Source of the DNA: Flavobacterium dankookense
GTDB lineage: Bacteria; Bacteroidota; Bacteroidia; Flavobacteriales; Flavobacteriaceae
Assembly: GCF_004362665.1 (NCBI RefSeq)
Contig: NZ_SNXR01000013.1
Coordinates: forward strand, 186,001 to 250,000
DNA: 64,000 nt
Direction: 5' to 3'
Made by a program: the position numbers and the translations under genes. Positions 1-7,073 of the stretch are shown here, one piece after another. Numbering within the stretch: the first letter of the stretch is position 1; each line of letters begins with the position of its first letter. The notes beneath the pieces were generated by a model, which was given only the letters and a program-made list of their open reading frames with translations, ran no database searches and was not told the DNA's origin.

Positions 1-1443
1 CTAGATGATCATTACTTTGGTTCAATTCCTTCTCGTGCATTAAATTACATGAGAGAATTAGAAGAAGAATGTATGTTATTGGGAATTCCAGTTAAAACTC
101 GTCACAATGAAGTAGCTCCAAATCAGTTTGAGTTGGCTCCAATTTTTGAAGAAACAAATCTTGCAGTTGACCATAATTCACTTCTTATGGATGTAATGTC
201 TAAAGTTGGTGAACGTCATGATTTTAAAGTACTTTTCCACGAAAAACCATTCAAAGGTGTTAATGGTTCAGGTAAACATAACAACTGGTCATTGGCCACA
301 GATACTGGTGTGAATTTACTTTCTCCAAGTAAAACTCCAATGAGTAATTTACAATTTTTATCGTTTTTTATCAATACAATTAAAGCGGTAAATGATTATG
401 AAGAATTACTTCGTGCTGCAATTGCAACTGCAAGTAACGACCATAGATTAGGTGCCAATGAAGCTCCGCCGGCAATTATTTCTGTGTTTATTGGAGAGCA
501 ATTGACTAAAGTTTTAGCTGAATTAGAAGGTGTTTCTAAAGGAAAATTATCTCCAGAAGAAAAAACCGATTTAAAATTGAACGTAGTTGGTAAAATTCCA
601 GACGTAATGTTGGATAATACCGATAGAAACAGAACGTCTCCATTCGCATTTACAGGAAATAAATTCGAATTTAGAGCGGTTGGTTCTTCTGCTAACTGTG
701 CTAACGCGATGACAACTTTGAATTCTATCGTTGCAAAACAATTGAAAGAATTTAAAAAAGAAGTAGATGCGTTAATCGAGAAAAAAGACTTGAAAAAAGA
801 TGAAGCTATTTTCAATGTGTTGAGAGAATACATCAAAGAAACTAAAAACATCCTTTTTGAAGGTGATGGTTATAGCGATGCTTGGGAAAAAGAAGCTAAA
901 AAACGTGGCTTAAGTAATCATAAAACTACGCCAGCGGCTTTGAAAGCTAAAGTATCTAAAAAAGCGTTGGATTTATTCAAAGAATTAAACGTTATGAACC
1001 ACGTTGAGGTAGAAGCACGTTACGAAATCGAATTGGAAGAATACACTAAAAAAATCCAAATTGAAGGTAGAGTTTTAGGTGATATTGCTCGTAATCACGT
1101 AATTCCAACGGCTATTCGTTACCAAAACACGTTGATTGAAAACGTACGTGGATTGAAAGAAATCTTCGGAAAAGATTTTGAAAAAATTGCAAAAGAACAA
1201 ATCTCTTTAATCAAAGAAATTTCGGCTCACATCGAAGGCATTAACTCTAATGTTGAAGCCATGACAGAAGCTCGCAAAAAAGCGAATGCATTAACTGATG
1301 CGCAAAAAATGGCTGAAATGTATTGCGATAAAGTAAAACCATATTTCGAAGTAATTCGCGAGCACTGTGATAAATTAGAGCTTTTAGTGGATGACGAAGT
1401 TTGGACGTTGACTAAATATAGAGAATTGTTGTTTACAAGATAA
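1..1443 (+). CDS. glnN: Type III glutamine synthetase (GSIII), 3' part only
   Basis: The frame is open from the first base, so the 5' end lies outside the window. The 480 visible residues are about two thirds of a GSIII, which is usually around 700-730 aa. The enzyme makes glutamine from glutamate, ammonium and ATP in the cytoplasm. The catalytic core is visible as GSGKHNNWS near residue 90 of the visible part, then NRTSPFAFTGNKFEFR and VGSSANCANAMT. These are typical of GSIII rather than GSI or GSII. The in-frame ATG at 49 is internal, since the family sequence continues upstream of it (HYFGSIPSRALNY). A strong hairpin terminator begins 17 bases after the stop, so this gene ends its transcript. 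Confidence 0.93.
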   Translation, partial: LDDHYFGSIPSRALNYMRELEEECMLLGIPVKTRHNEVAPNQFELAPIFEETNLAVDHNSLLMDVMSKVGERHDFKVLFHEKPFKGVNGSGKHNNWSLATDTGVNLLSPSKTPMSNLQFLSFFINTIKAVNDYEELLRAAIATASNDHRLGANEAPPAIISVFIGEQLTKVLAELEGVSKGKLSPEEKTDLKLNVVGKIPDVMLDNTDRNRTSPFAFTGNKFEFRAVGSSANCANAMTTLNSIVAKQLKEFKKEVDALIEKKDLKKDEAIFNVLREYIKETKNILFEGDGYSDAWEKEAKKRGLSNHKTTPAALKAKVSKKALDLFKELNVMNHVEVEARYEIELEEYTKKIQIEGRVLGDIARNHVIPTAIRYQNTLIENVRGLKEIFGKDFEKIAKEQISLIKEISAHIEGINSNVEAMTEARKKANALTDAQKMAEMYCDKVKPYFEVIREHCDKLELLVDDEVWTLTKYRELLFTR

Positions 1444-1460
1444 TGAGTTTCTAAATAACA

Positions 1461-1489
1461 AAAAAAGTCCCGATTAATCGGGACTTTTT
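1461..1489 (+). terminator. Rho-independent terminator after GSIII
   Basis: The arms AAAGTCCCGAT and ATCGGGACTTT form an 11 bp stem with a two-base TA loop, followed by a T run. The hairpin is preceded by an A run, so it could also stop transcripts arriving from the right. Confidence 0.9.
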
Positions 1490-1512
1490 GTTTAATAATA
1501 CTAACCAACTTT

Positions 1513-2634
1513 TTATAATTGTGTTACAGTATATGTTGCTGAACCATTAAAGTTGATGGTTAGTTCTATTCTATAGTTTTTTGGTGTTCCAGTTGTGTTG
1601 CTTATCGTTATTGGTGTACCATTACTTTCAACACTTCCATCGGCTAGGTTGTCACCATGTAATTCTCCTTTTGGATCTGGATAATAAAAATCATATTGTA
1701 GAGAATTATTAGCTGAAATACTAATATTGAATGTGAACTTATTAGTAGCTACAGAATAGGTACCATTATAGTAATTCGAAGTAAGAGAATTTCTAAGTTT
1801 AGGAGCAAGAGAATCCAAGCCTAAGCCAAATTGATTAAGCGGATAATCTGGATTATATGCATTTCCTAATTGAATTAAATAAAATCCATTTGTATCAACT
1901 AAAAAACTAGCGCCATTTACTTGAAGATTATTTGTTAAATTAACTCCATATACAGGTGAAGAAGCATTGTTTGTAGCAAGAAACTTTAATTCTGTTCCAG
2001 CAGTTAAATACCTGAATCCGTATCTGAACAAACTTGTTCCATCATTATAATTAGCCATCAACAATGCTGTTGTTGGGTTAAATGTGTTGAATGTACCATA
2101 CATATAAAAATTATTTGGACTGCTAGCTGATGGATTATTAGTAGTTGGCAATGACAACTCTCCGCTATCGCTAACGGTTAATTGATAAGGTGTTCCGTTT
2201 GGAGAAACCAAAGTAATTCCTTCGCCAGGAGAAGTAATTAAACTGTCAGCCGCCAAAGCATAAGGAACAGAAAGTAACTGCGTTGTTCCAACAGCTACAT
2301 AGTTTGTTCCACCAGTGGCATCCATTTCAACTTTTAAAAACTTGGAATTCGTTCCCCAGTTTATGGTGTTAAAAGTTCCGGAAACTACTGTTCCTTGACC
2401 AATAGTTAAGTTGAATAAACCTTGTGGATTAGTTGTTTTTAAATGTGTTTCTGAGTATAAAACTGTTCCTGTTGCAATATTGTCTAAAACAGAAAGTTTT
2501 ACTCTAACATTAGAACTCACAACTGGATTTCCTGATGTGTTTAAAGCAATTGCTTGATATGAAATACCTTGTGGAACTTGAGCGTTAGTTATAAGTGTCG
2601 TTAAAAGTGTAACTAAAAATACTATTTTTTTCAT
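1513..2634 (-). CDS. Secreted tail-fibre/collagen-like surface protein of Bacteroidota
   Basis: The 373 aa protein starts with a signal peptide (MKKIVFLVTLLTTLITNAQ). Residues about 20-130 match a module common in Bacteroidota surface proteins: PQGISYQAIA, a segment describing VLYSETH, GLFNLTIGQG, KFLKVEMD and finally QLLSVPYALAA. The rest is a beta-rich, Asn/Thr/Ser-rich region with no motif I recognise. No T9SS sorting domain is visible at its C-terminus (ending TYTVTQL). The gene lies 36 bases downstream of the T9SS-sorted small protein at 2671-3123 on the same strand, so the two are probably co-transcribed. Function is unknown; an extracellular structural role is an inference from the family. 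Confidence 0.7.
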   Translation of the reverse strand: MKKIVFLVTLLTTLITNAQVPQGISYQAIALNTSGNPVVSSNVRVKLSVLDNIATGTVLYSETHLKTTNPQGLFNLTIGQGTVVSGTFNTINWGTNSKFLKVEMDATGGTNYVAVGTTQLLSVPYALAADSLITSPGEGITLVSPNGTPYQLTVSDSGELSLPTTNNPSASSPNNFYMYGTFNTFNPTTALLMANYNDGTSLFRYGFRYLTAGTELKFLATNNASSPVYGVNLTNNLQVNGASFLVDTNGFYLIQLGNAYNPDYPLNQFGLGLDSLAPKLRNSLTSNYYNGTYSVATNKFTFNISISANNSLQYDFYYPDPKGELHGDNLADGSVESNGTPITISNTTGTPKNYRIELTINFNGSATYTVTQL

Positions 2635-2670
2635 AATTGATTTTTGAATTTGATTTTTGAAATTGAAATA

Positions 2671-3123
2671 TTATCGTTTGATTATTTTGAAAGAATTGAT
2701 TTTTTTATTGTCAAATTGAATTAAATAAACACCTTTGGCAACATCAGATAAATCTAAAGCGTTGCCTCCAGAAACTTGTTTTTTCGAAACCAATTGTCCT
2801 GATAAGTTATAAATGGAAATTTTTTCATTAGTCAAATCGGTAGCCGTTTGAAAAGAAATTGAATTTGTTGTTGGATTTGGAAAAACACGAATAGTATTGG
2901 TCAATTCCAGTTGCGGAACTTCCAGAGTTTGGTCATTTACCTGTGTCAAAATACCAATAATGCCACTAACTGATTGGTTTTGATTTTCAGGAATAATCAC
3001 AATTTCTCCAATAGAAATGCTGCTGTTTGTAGTGATAATGCTTCCTGAATTGACTGATTGAACAACCGATTGGGCTTTTCCAGATAGACTTATCATTAAA
3101 AAAAATAATAAAGTTTGTTTCAT
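2671..3123 (-). CDS. Small secreted protein with T9SS type A sorting domain
   Basis: The protein is 150 aa from ATG 3123 and begins with signal peptide MKQTLLFFLMISLSGKAQ. A longer reading from a TTG at 3144 would only add seven polar residues in front of the signal peptide, so I reject it. Residues about 75-150 are a classical T9SS C-terminal domain: FPNPTTNSISF, then ISIYNLSGQLV, LDLSDVAKGVYLIQF and the basic end FKIIKR. The short middle part (about residues 20-70) has no recognised domain. Such a protein is exported by Sec and then delivered to the surface or medium by the type IX system. It is probably the first gene of a two-gene unit with the downstream surface protein. Confidence 0.8.
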   Translation of the reverse strand: MKQTLLFFLMISLSGKAQSVVQSVNSGSIITTNSSISIGEIVIIPENQNQSVSGIIGILTQVNDQTLEVPQLELTNTIRVFPNPTTNSISFQTATDLTNEKISIYNLSGQLVSKKQVSGGNALDLSDVAKGVYLIQFDNKKINSFKIIKR

Positions 3124-3229
3124 ATTCTGTTGATTTTTTGGCAAATATAAAATTGTTATTGGTATTTTGATGTAGAATTATTTCTATTTGATACTATTTT
3201 TTACTATATTTCGTTATAATACTATGATT

Positions 3230-4114
3230 ATGAAAAATTACATCAGCTATATCTTTTTTTTGTTTCTGGTAAATGCGTCTTTTTCTCAAGAGCAATTTTC
3301 AATTTATTTCGAAAGCAATAAGCATGAACCAATTGTAAAAGAAAATAGAAGATTACAACAATGGATTTTAGAAAATCCAACTTCAAAAATTGTTGCAATT
3401 AATGGTTATACTGACGAAGACGGAACTTCTGGCTACAACGATACTTTAGCAAAAAAGAGAGTAGATTTTATTTTTAATGAAGTAAAAAGTTACATCAAGA
3501 TTAGAGAAGACTTTAAATCGAGAAGTTTTGGCGAAAATTTCAAACAAGCTGCGAATAAATCAGAGAATAGAAAAGTAACGATTTATTATATTTTAGAAAA
3601 AGATTTACCTCGCGAAAACGAAATTCTAGGCATTAAAGAAGAAAAAACTATTGAACCAAAAGTTGAAATCGACTATCCCGAAAAATTGGTTTTTGATAAT
3701 CCAAACGGAACAAAATCGGAGTTCAAACTCGATAGAGCTTTTATGAAAAAAGTAGGAAATGCAACCGTTGGAGAAAAACTAACCATTGATAATTTAAATT
3801 TTATTGTAAACACTTTTGCCGTAGTTCCTGAGTCGAGAGGGAAATTATATGAGTTGCTTTTGGTGATGCAAAGTAATCCCAAATTGAAAATAGAAATTCA
3901 AGGACATTTGTGTTGTATGCCTACCGATAGAGTAGATCTTTCTACAAAAAGAGCAAAATCAATTTATAGTTTTTTGATTGCTAATGACGTATATTCTGGT
4001 CGATTGTCGTACAAAGGTTTTGGAAGTACACAACCAATTTATCCATTACCAGAAAAAAATGAAGCAGAAAGAGCCGCAAATCGTAGAGTAGAAATAGTAA
4101 TTGTAGAAAATTAA
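3230..4114 (+). CDS. Double OmpA-domain protein, first of three tandem paralogues
   Basis: The protein is about 294 aa. I start it at ATG 3230 (MKNYISYIFFLFLVNASFSQ, a signal peptide); ATG 3224 adds two residues, and a TTG at 3188 is unlikely. Two OmpA-like segments are visible. The N-terminal one has FYFES-like strands, NGYTDEDGTSGYND and AKKRVDF. The C-terminal one has IQGHLCCMPTDRVDLS, KRAKSIYSFL, YKGFGSTQPIYP and the end NRRVEIVIVEN. In canonical OmpA domains the sequence after GH or GY is Thr-Asp, and the Asp contacts diaminopimelate of peptidoglycan. Here the C-terminal domain has Cys-Cys instead, while its Arg is kept. The stop overlaps the next start (TAATG), so translation is likely coupled. 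Confidence 0.82.
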   Translation: MKNYISYIFFLFLVNASFSQEQFSIYFESNKHEPIVKENRRLQQWILENPTSKIVAINGYTDEDGTSGYNDTLAKKRVDFIFNEVKSYIKIREDFKSRSFGENFKQAANKSENRKVTIYYILEKDLPRENEILGIKEEKTIEPKVEIDYPEKLVFDNPNGTKSEFKLDRAFMKKVGNATVGEKLTIDNLNFIVNTFAVVPESRGKLYELLLVMQSNPKLKIEIQGHLCCMPTDRVDLSTKRAKSIYSFLIANDVYSGRLSYKGFGSTQPIYPLPEKNEAERAANRRVEIVIVEN

Positions 4115-4932
4115 TGTTCAAAAGAGTAAAATATTTAGTTCTTCTCATTTCAATTTTCGGATTTGGTCAGAGCAAGTTTAGTGTTTATTTTGAGTTCAAT
4201 CAACACCTTCCCAATCAGCAATCGATAGAACAACTTAAGGATTGGTATTCGAATAAAAATATAGAAGTTTTAAAAATAGAAGGTTTTTGCGACAGCACTG
4301 ACACCAAGGAGTACAACAAAGAATTAGCAGAAAAACGTGTAAAATCCATTCAAGAGTTATTGCAAAAAAACAACGTTGCTTTAAGTGAAAATATTGAGTT
4401 GGTTTCTTATGGAAAAGATTTCAATCGTTCCGAAATTCAGTCTGAAAACAGAAAAGTAATAATCACGTATTTTGATACTGAAAAAGATTTTTTCCCCGAA
4501 ACTGAAATTCCAAAAGGCGAATTGATTAAACGAATAAAAGAAGAAAAAAAATCGCTGGCAGCCAAGTTTCAAAAAGCAAAAGTCGAAGATTATATTCGAA
4601 TAAACAATATTCATTTTGCATTAAATTCTGAGAAAATCATTCCCGAATCGTATGCTATTTTGGAAGAACTTTATATGATTATGGTGGTTAACCCAAAAAT
4701 GGTTATCAAGATTAATGGAAACATTTGTTGTAATCCAAATCCAGCGGCAACGAAACTTTCGTATCGACGTGCTTTAAAAATTTTTAATTTTCTAAAAGGT
4801 CGTGGAATAGCGCAAAACCGATTGGCTTATAACGGAATTGGAAGCAATTTTCCAATTTATCCCATTCCTGAAAAAAATGAAGAAGAACGAATTGCCAACC
4901 GACGTGTTGAGATTTTAATTGTTAGAAAATAA
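4114..4932 (+). CDS. Double OmpA-domain protein, second of three tandem paralogues
   Basis: The 272 aa protein has a signal peptide (MFKRVKYLVLLISIFGFGQ) and two OmpA-like segments. The N-terminal segment shows FEFNQHLPNQQS, IEGFCDSTDTKEYN and LAEKRVKSI. The C-terminal segment shows INGNICCNPNPA, the helix YRRALKIFNFL, YNGIGSNFPIYPIP and NRRVEILIVRK. The second domain again carries Cys-Cys where Thr-Asp is expected, and its leading His is Asn. The N-domain has Cys before the retained Asp (FCDS). The start overlaps the previous stop by one base, and the stop abuts the next ATG directly, so all three genes form one operon. A periplasmic or outer-membrane-associated role is inferred from the family. 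Confidence 0.82.
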   Translation: MFKRVKYLVLLISIFGFGQSKFSVYFEFNQHLPNQQSIEQLKDWYSNKNIEVLKIEGFCDSTDTKEYNKELAEKRVKSIQELLQKNNVALSENIELVSYGKDFNRSEIQSENRKVIITYFDTEKDFFPETEIPKGELIKRIKEEKKSLAAKFQKAKVEDYIRINNIHFALNSEKIIPESYAILEELYMIMVVNPKMVIKINGNICCNPNPAATKLSYRRALKIFNFLKGRGIAQNRLAYNGIGSNFPIYPIPEKNEEERIANRRVEILIVRK

Positions 4933-5700
4933 ATGAAAAAAGTTATTCTATATAGTATTCTTTTCTTTTCCTTTTTTGGTTTTGGTCAAAAGCAGTTTGA
5001 AGTGTTTTTCGATTTCAATCAAGATTTTCCTAATCCGCAATCGATATTAAAAATCAACGAATGGTTGTCTCAAAATAAATCTATCGAAGTGACTAAATTA
5101 TCGGGTTATTGCGATAGTGTTGATACAAAGAATTATAATAAAAAACTAGCCGAAAGACGAATCGAAAATGTGATTCTTTTGCTTCAAAAAAGCGGAACTA
5201 AATTGGCTGAAAACCTTGTGCGAATTCCTTTTGGAAAAGACTTTAAGCTATCACAAATTCAAGCCGAAAACAGAAAAGTAGTCATCGAATATAAGGTAGA
5301 TGAAAAACCAGTTGCTAGCGAATTGACAAAACAAATAAGGAATGCTAAAGCAGGTGAAACCATCAAATTGCCTAACATTTATTTCTACAATAATTCAGCT
5401 CGAATAGTTCCTCAATCGCAACTCGTTTTATACGATTTATTGTGTGCAATGGAAGAAAACCCAAAGCTTGTTATCGAAATTCAAGGACACATTTGTTGTC
5501 AGCTTGTTCAGGATGTTGCTGATATTTCAACTGCTAGAGCCAAAGCGATATATAATTTTTTGATACAAAATAAAATCGATAGAAAGCGAATGACTTATAA
5601 AGGATATGGTATTTCAAGACCAATTCACAAAATCCCTGAACAAAATGAAGATGAAGCTAACGAAAATCGTAGAGTAGAAATTTTGATTGTCAAAAATTGA
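4933..5700 (+). CDS. Double OmpA-domain protein, third of three tandem paralogues
   Basis: The 255 aa protein begins with signal peptide MKKVILYSILFFSFFGFGQ and is the closest relative of the gene before it (FDFNQDFPNPQS against FEFNQHLPNQQS). The N-terminal OmpA-like segment has LSGYCDSVDTKNYN and LAERRIENV. The C-terminal one has EIQGHICCQLVQDVAD, ARAKAIYNFL, YKGYGISRPIHKIPE and NRRVEILIVKN. The Cys-Cys pair is conserved in all three proteins and so is probably under selection. No gap separates it from the preceding gene. No terminator is obvious before purM; a promoter for purM lies between them. Confidence 0.82.
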   Translation: MKKVILYSILFFSFFGFGQKQFEVFFDFNQDFPNPQSILKINEWLSQNKSIEVTKLSGYCDSVDTKNYNKKLAERRIENVILLLQKSGTKLAENLVRIPFGKDFKLSQIQAENRKVVIEYKVDEKPVASELTKQIRNAKAGETIKLPNIYFYNNSARIVPQSQLVLYDLLCAMEENPKLVIEIQGHICCQLVQDVADISTARAKAIYNFLIQNKIDRKRMTYKGYGISRPIHKIPEQNEDEANENRRVEILIVKN

Positions 5701-5747
5701 GTTTAAAAAATTGTACTTTGTATTTCGTATTTCGTACTTCAAATTCC

Positions 5748-5755
5748 TATCTTTG
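5748..5755 (+). promoter_or_regulatory. Promoter -7 element before the PurM-like gene
   Basis: TATCTTTG matches the Bacteroidota consensus TAnnTTTG exactly and lies 24 bases before the ATG at 5779. No clear TTG -33 element sits at the usual distance. Confidence 0.6.
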
Positions 5756-5778
5756 CCGTACACAACTAACTACAACAA

Positions 5779-6957
5779 ATGAGCTCTGATAACAGTCAAC
5801 GCTACTCACTTCGTGGAGTTTCGGCTTCCAAAGAAGATGTACACAACGCTATCAAAAATATTGATAAAGGTTTATTTCCAAAAGCTTTCTGTAAAATCGT
5901 TCCCGATTATTTAACCAATGATGAAGACTATTGTTTAATCATGCATGCTGATGGTGCTGGAACAAAATCGTCATTAGCCTATATGTATTGGAAAGAAACA
6001 GGAGATTTGTCGGTTTGGAAAGGCATTGCTCAAGATGCGTTAATCATGAACATTGACGATTTATTATGTGTTGGAGCAACTGATACTATTTTACTTTCTT
6101 CAACAATTGGTCGTAATAAAAATCTAATACCTGCCGAAGTCATTTCTGCAATTATTAACGGAACGGAAGAATTGATAGCAGAACTAAAAACCTATGGAGT
6201 GAACATTCATTCTACTGGAGGCGAAACAGCTGATGTTGGTGATTTGGTTCGTACTATCATCGTAGATTCAACAGTTACTGCTCGAATGAAACGCGGTAAA
6301 GTAATTGATAATGCTAATATTCAAGCTGGAGATGTGATTGTTGGTTTGGCTTCTTTTGGTCAAGCCAATTATGAAAAAGAGTATAACGGTGGAATGGGAA
6401 GTAACGGATTAACATCGGCACGACACGATGTTTTCGCTAATTATCTTGCCGAAAAATTCCCTGAAAGTTTTGACAGTTCAGTTCCCAAAGAATTGGTCTA
6501 TTCTGGAAATGTAAAATTAACCGATGCCGTTGAAAATGCTCCTGTAGATGCAGGTAAATTAGTGCTTTCGCCAACGCGAACTTATGCGCCAATTATCAAA
6601 ACAATATTAGATAAATACACTCCAAATGATATTCACGGAATGGTGCATTGTTCTGGTGGTGCACAAGCAAAAGTGTTACACTTTGTGGACAATGTTCATG
6701 TGATAAAAGATAATTTGTTTCCAATTCCTCCATTATTCAAGTTAATCCAAGAACAATCAAAAACAGATTGGAAAGAAATGTATCAAGTGTTCAATTGTGG
6801 TCACCGAATGGAGTTATATGTTCCACAAGCTATTGCTAGCGATATTATTGCCATCTCAAAATCGTTTGGTGTTGATGCACAAATTGTAGGTAGAGTAGAA
6901 GCCAGCGAAAACAAAAAACTCACTATCACTAGCGAGTTTGGGGAGTTTGTTTACTAG
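5779..6957 (+). CDS. purM: Phosphoribosylformylglycinamidine cyclo-ligase (AIR synthase) family protein
   Basis: The 392 aa protein has the PurM fold signature: HADGAGTKSSLAY (residues 56-68; PurM has DGVGTK), MNIDDLLCVGA (90-100), a glycine-rich segment STGGETADVGD, and in the C-terminal half a SFGQANYE stretch and the VHCSGGAQAKVL segment. AIR synthase closes FGAM to aminoimidazole ribotide with ATP in purine synthesis. The length is greater than the 330-350 aa of most bacterial PurM, but longer forms occur in Bacteroidota. It stands alone here without other pur genes, so a paralogous AIR-synthase-related role cannot be excluded. The leader carries its own promoter. Confidence 0.8.
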   Translation: MSSDNSQRYSLRGVSASKEDVHNAIKNIDKGLFPKAFCKIVPDYLTNDEDYCLIMHADGAGTKSSLAYMYWKETGDLSVWKGIAQDALIMNIDDLLCVGATDTILLSSTIGRNKNLIPAEVISAIINGTEELIAELKTYGVNIHSTGGETADVGDLVRTIIVDSTVTARMKRGKVIDNANIQAGDVIVGLASFGQANYEKEYNGGMGSNGLTSARHDVFANYLAEKFPESFDSSVPKELVYSGNVKLTDAVENAPVDAGKLVLSPTRTYAPIIKTILDKYTPNDIHGMVHCSGGAQAKVLHFVDNVHVIKDNLFPIPPLFKLIQEQSKTDWKEMYQVFNCGHRMELYVPQAIASDIIAISKSFGVDAQIVGRVEASENKKLTITSEFGEFVY

Positions 6958-6982
6958 TAGTTTAAAACAAACATAATTAATA

Positions 6983-7012
6983 CACTTCATCCACTAATTT
7001 CTACAGTTCGGT
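6983..7012 (+). promoter_or_regulatory. LytTR-type direct-repeat operator before the TonB receptor gene
   Basis: Two half-sites, ACTTCATCC (TTC at 6986-6988) and ACAGTTCGG (TTC at 7007-7009), lie exactly 21 bp apart, two helical turns. The second fits the published LytTR 9-mer consensus [TA][AC][CA]GTTN[AG][TG]. The same pair with the same spacing occurs at 9303-9331. The distance from the second TTC to the likely -7 element (CAATTTTG, 7045-7052) is 36 bases in both cases. The encoded LytTR regulator at 13130 is the obvious candidate to bind. Confidence 0.65.
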
Positions 7013-7073
7013 AAACTATTATTTCATAGTTGTGTAAGATTGTACAATTTTGTCCTATCAAAATACAACCTCT

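Noticed and set aside
3124..3144. N-terminal extension of the T9SS protein from a TTG at 3144
   Set aside because: It adds MPKNQQN before a complete signal peptide starting at ATG 3123.
3188..3229. N-terminal extension of the first OmpA-like protein from TTG 3188
   Set aside because: The extra residues are unrelated to the start of the two paralogues, which begin directly with the signal peptide.
5779..6957. Thiamine-monophosphate kinase or HypE as the identity of the PurM-fold protein
   Set aside because: The DGAGTKSSLAY and MNIDDLLCVGA segments match AIR synthase better than ThiL, SelD or HypE.
7050..7073. TTG start of the TonB receptor
   Set aside because: It overlaps the probable -7 element, and the signal peptide starts at ATG 7074.
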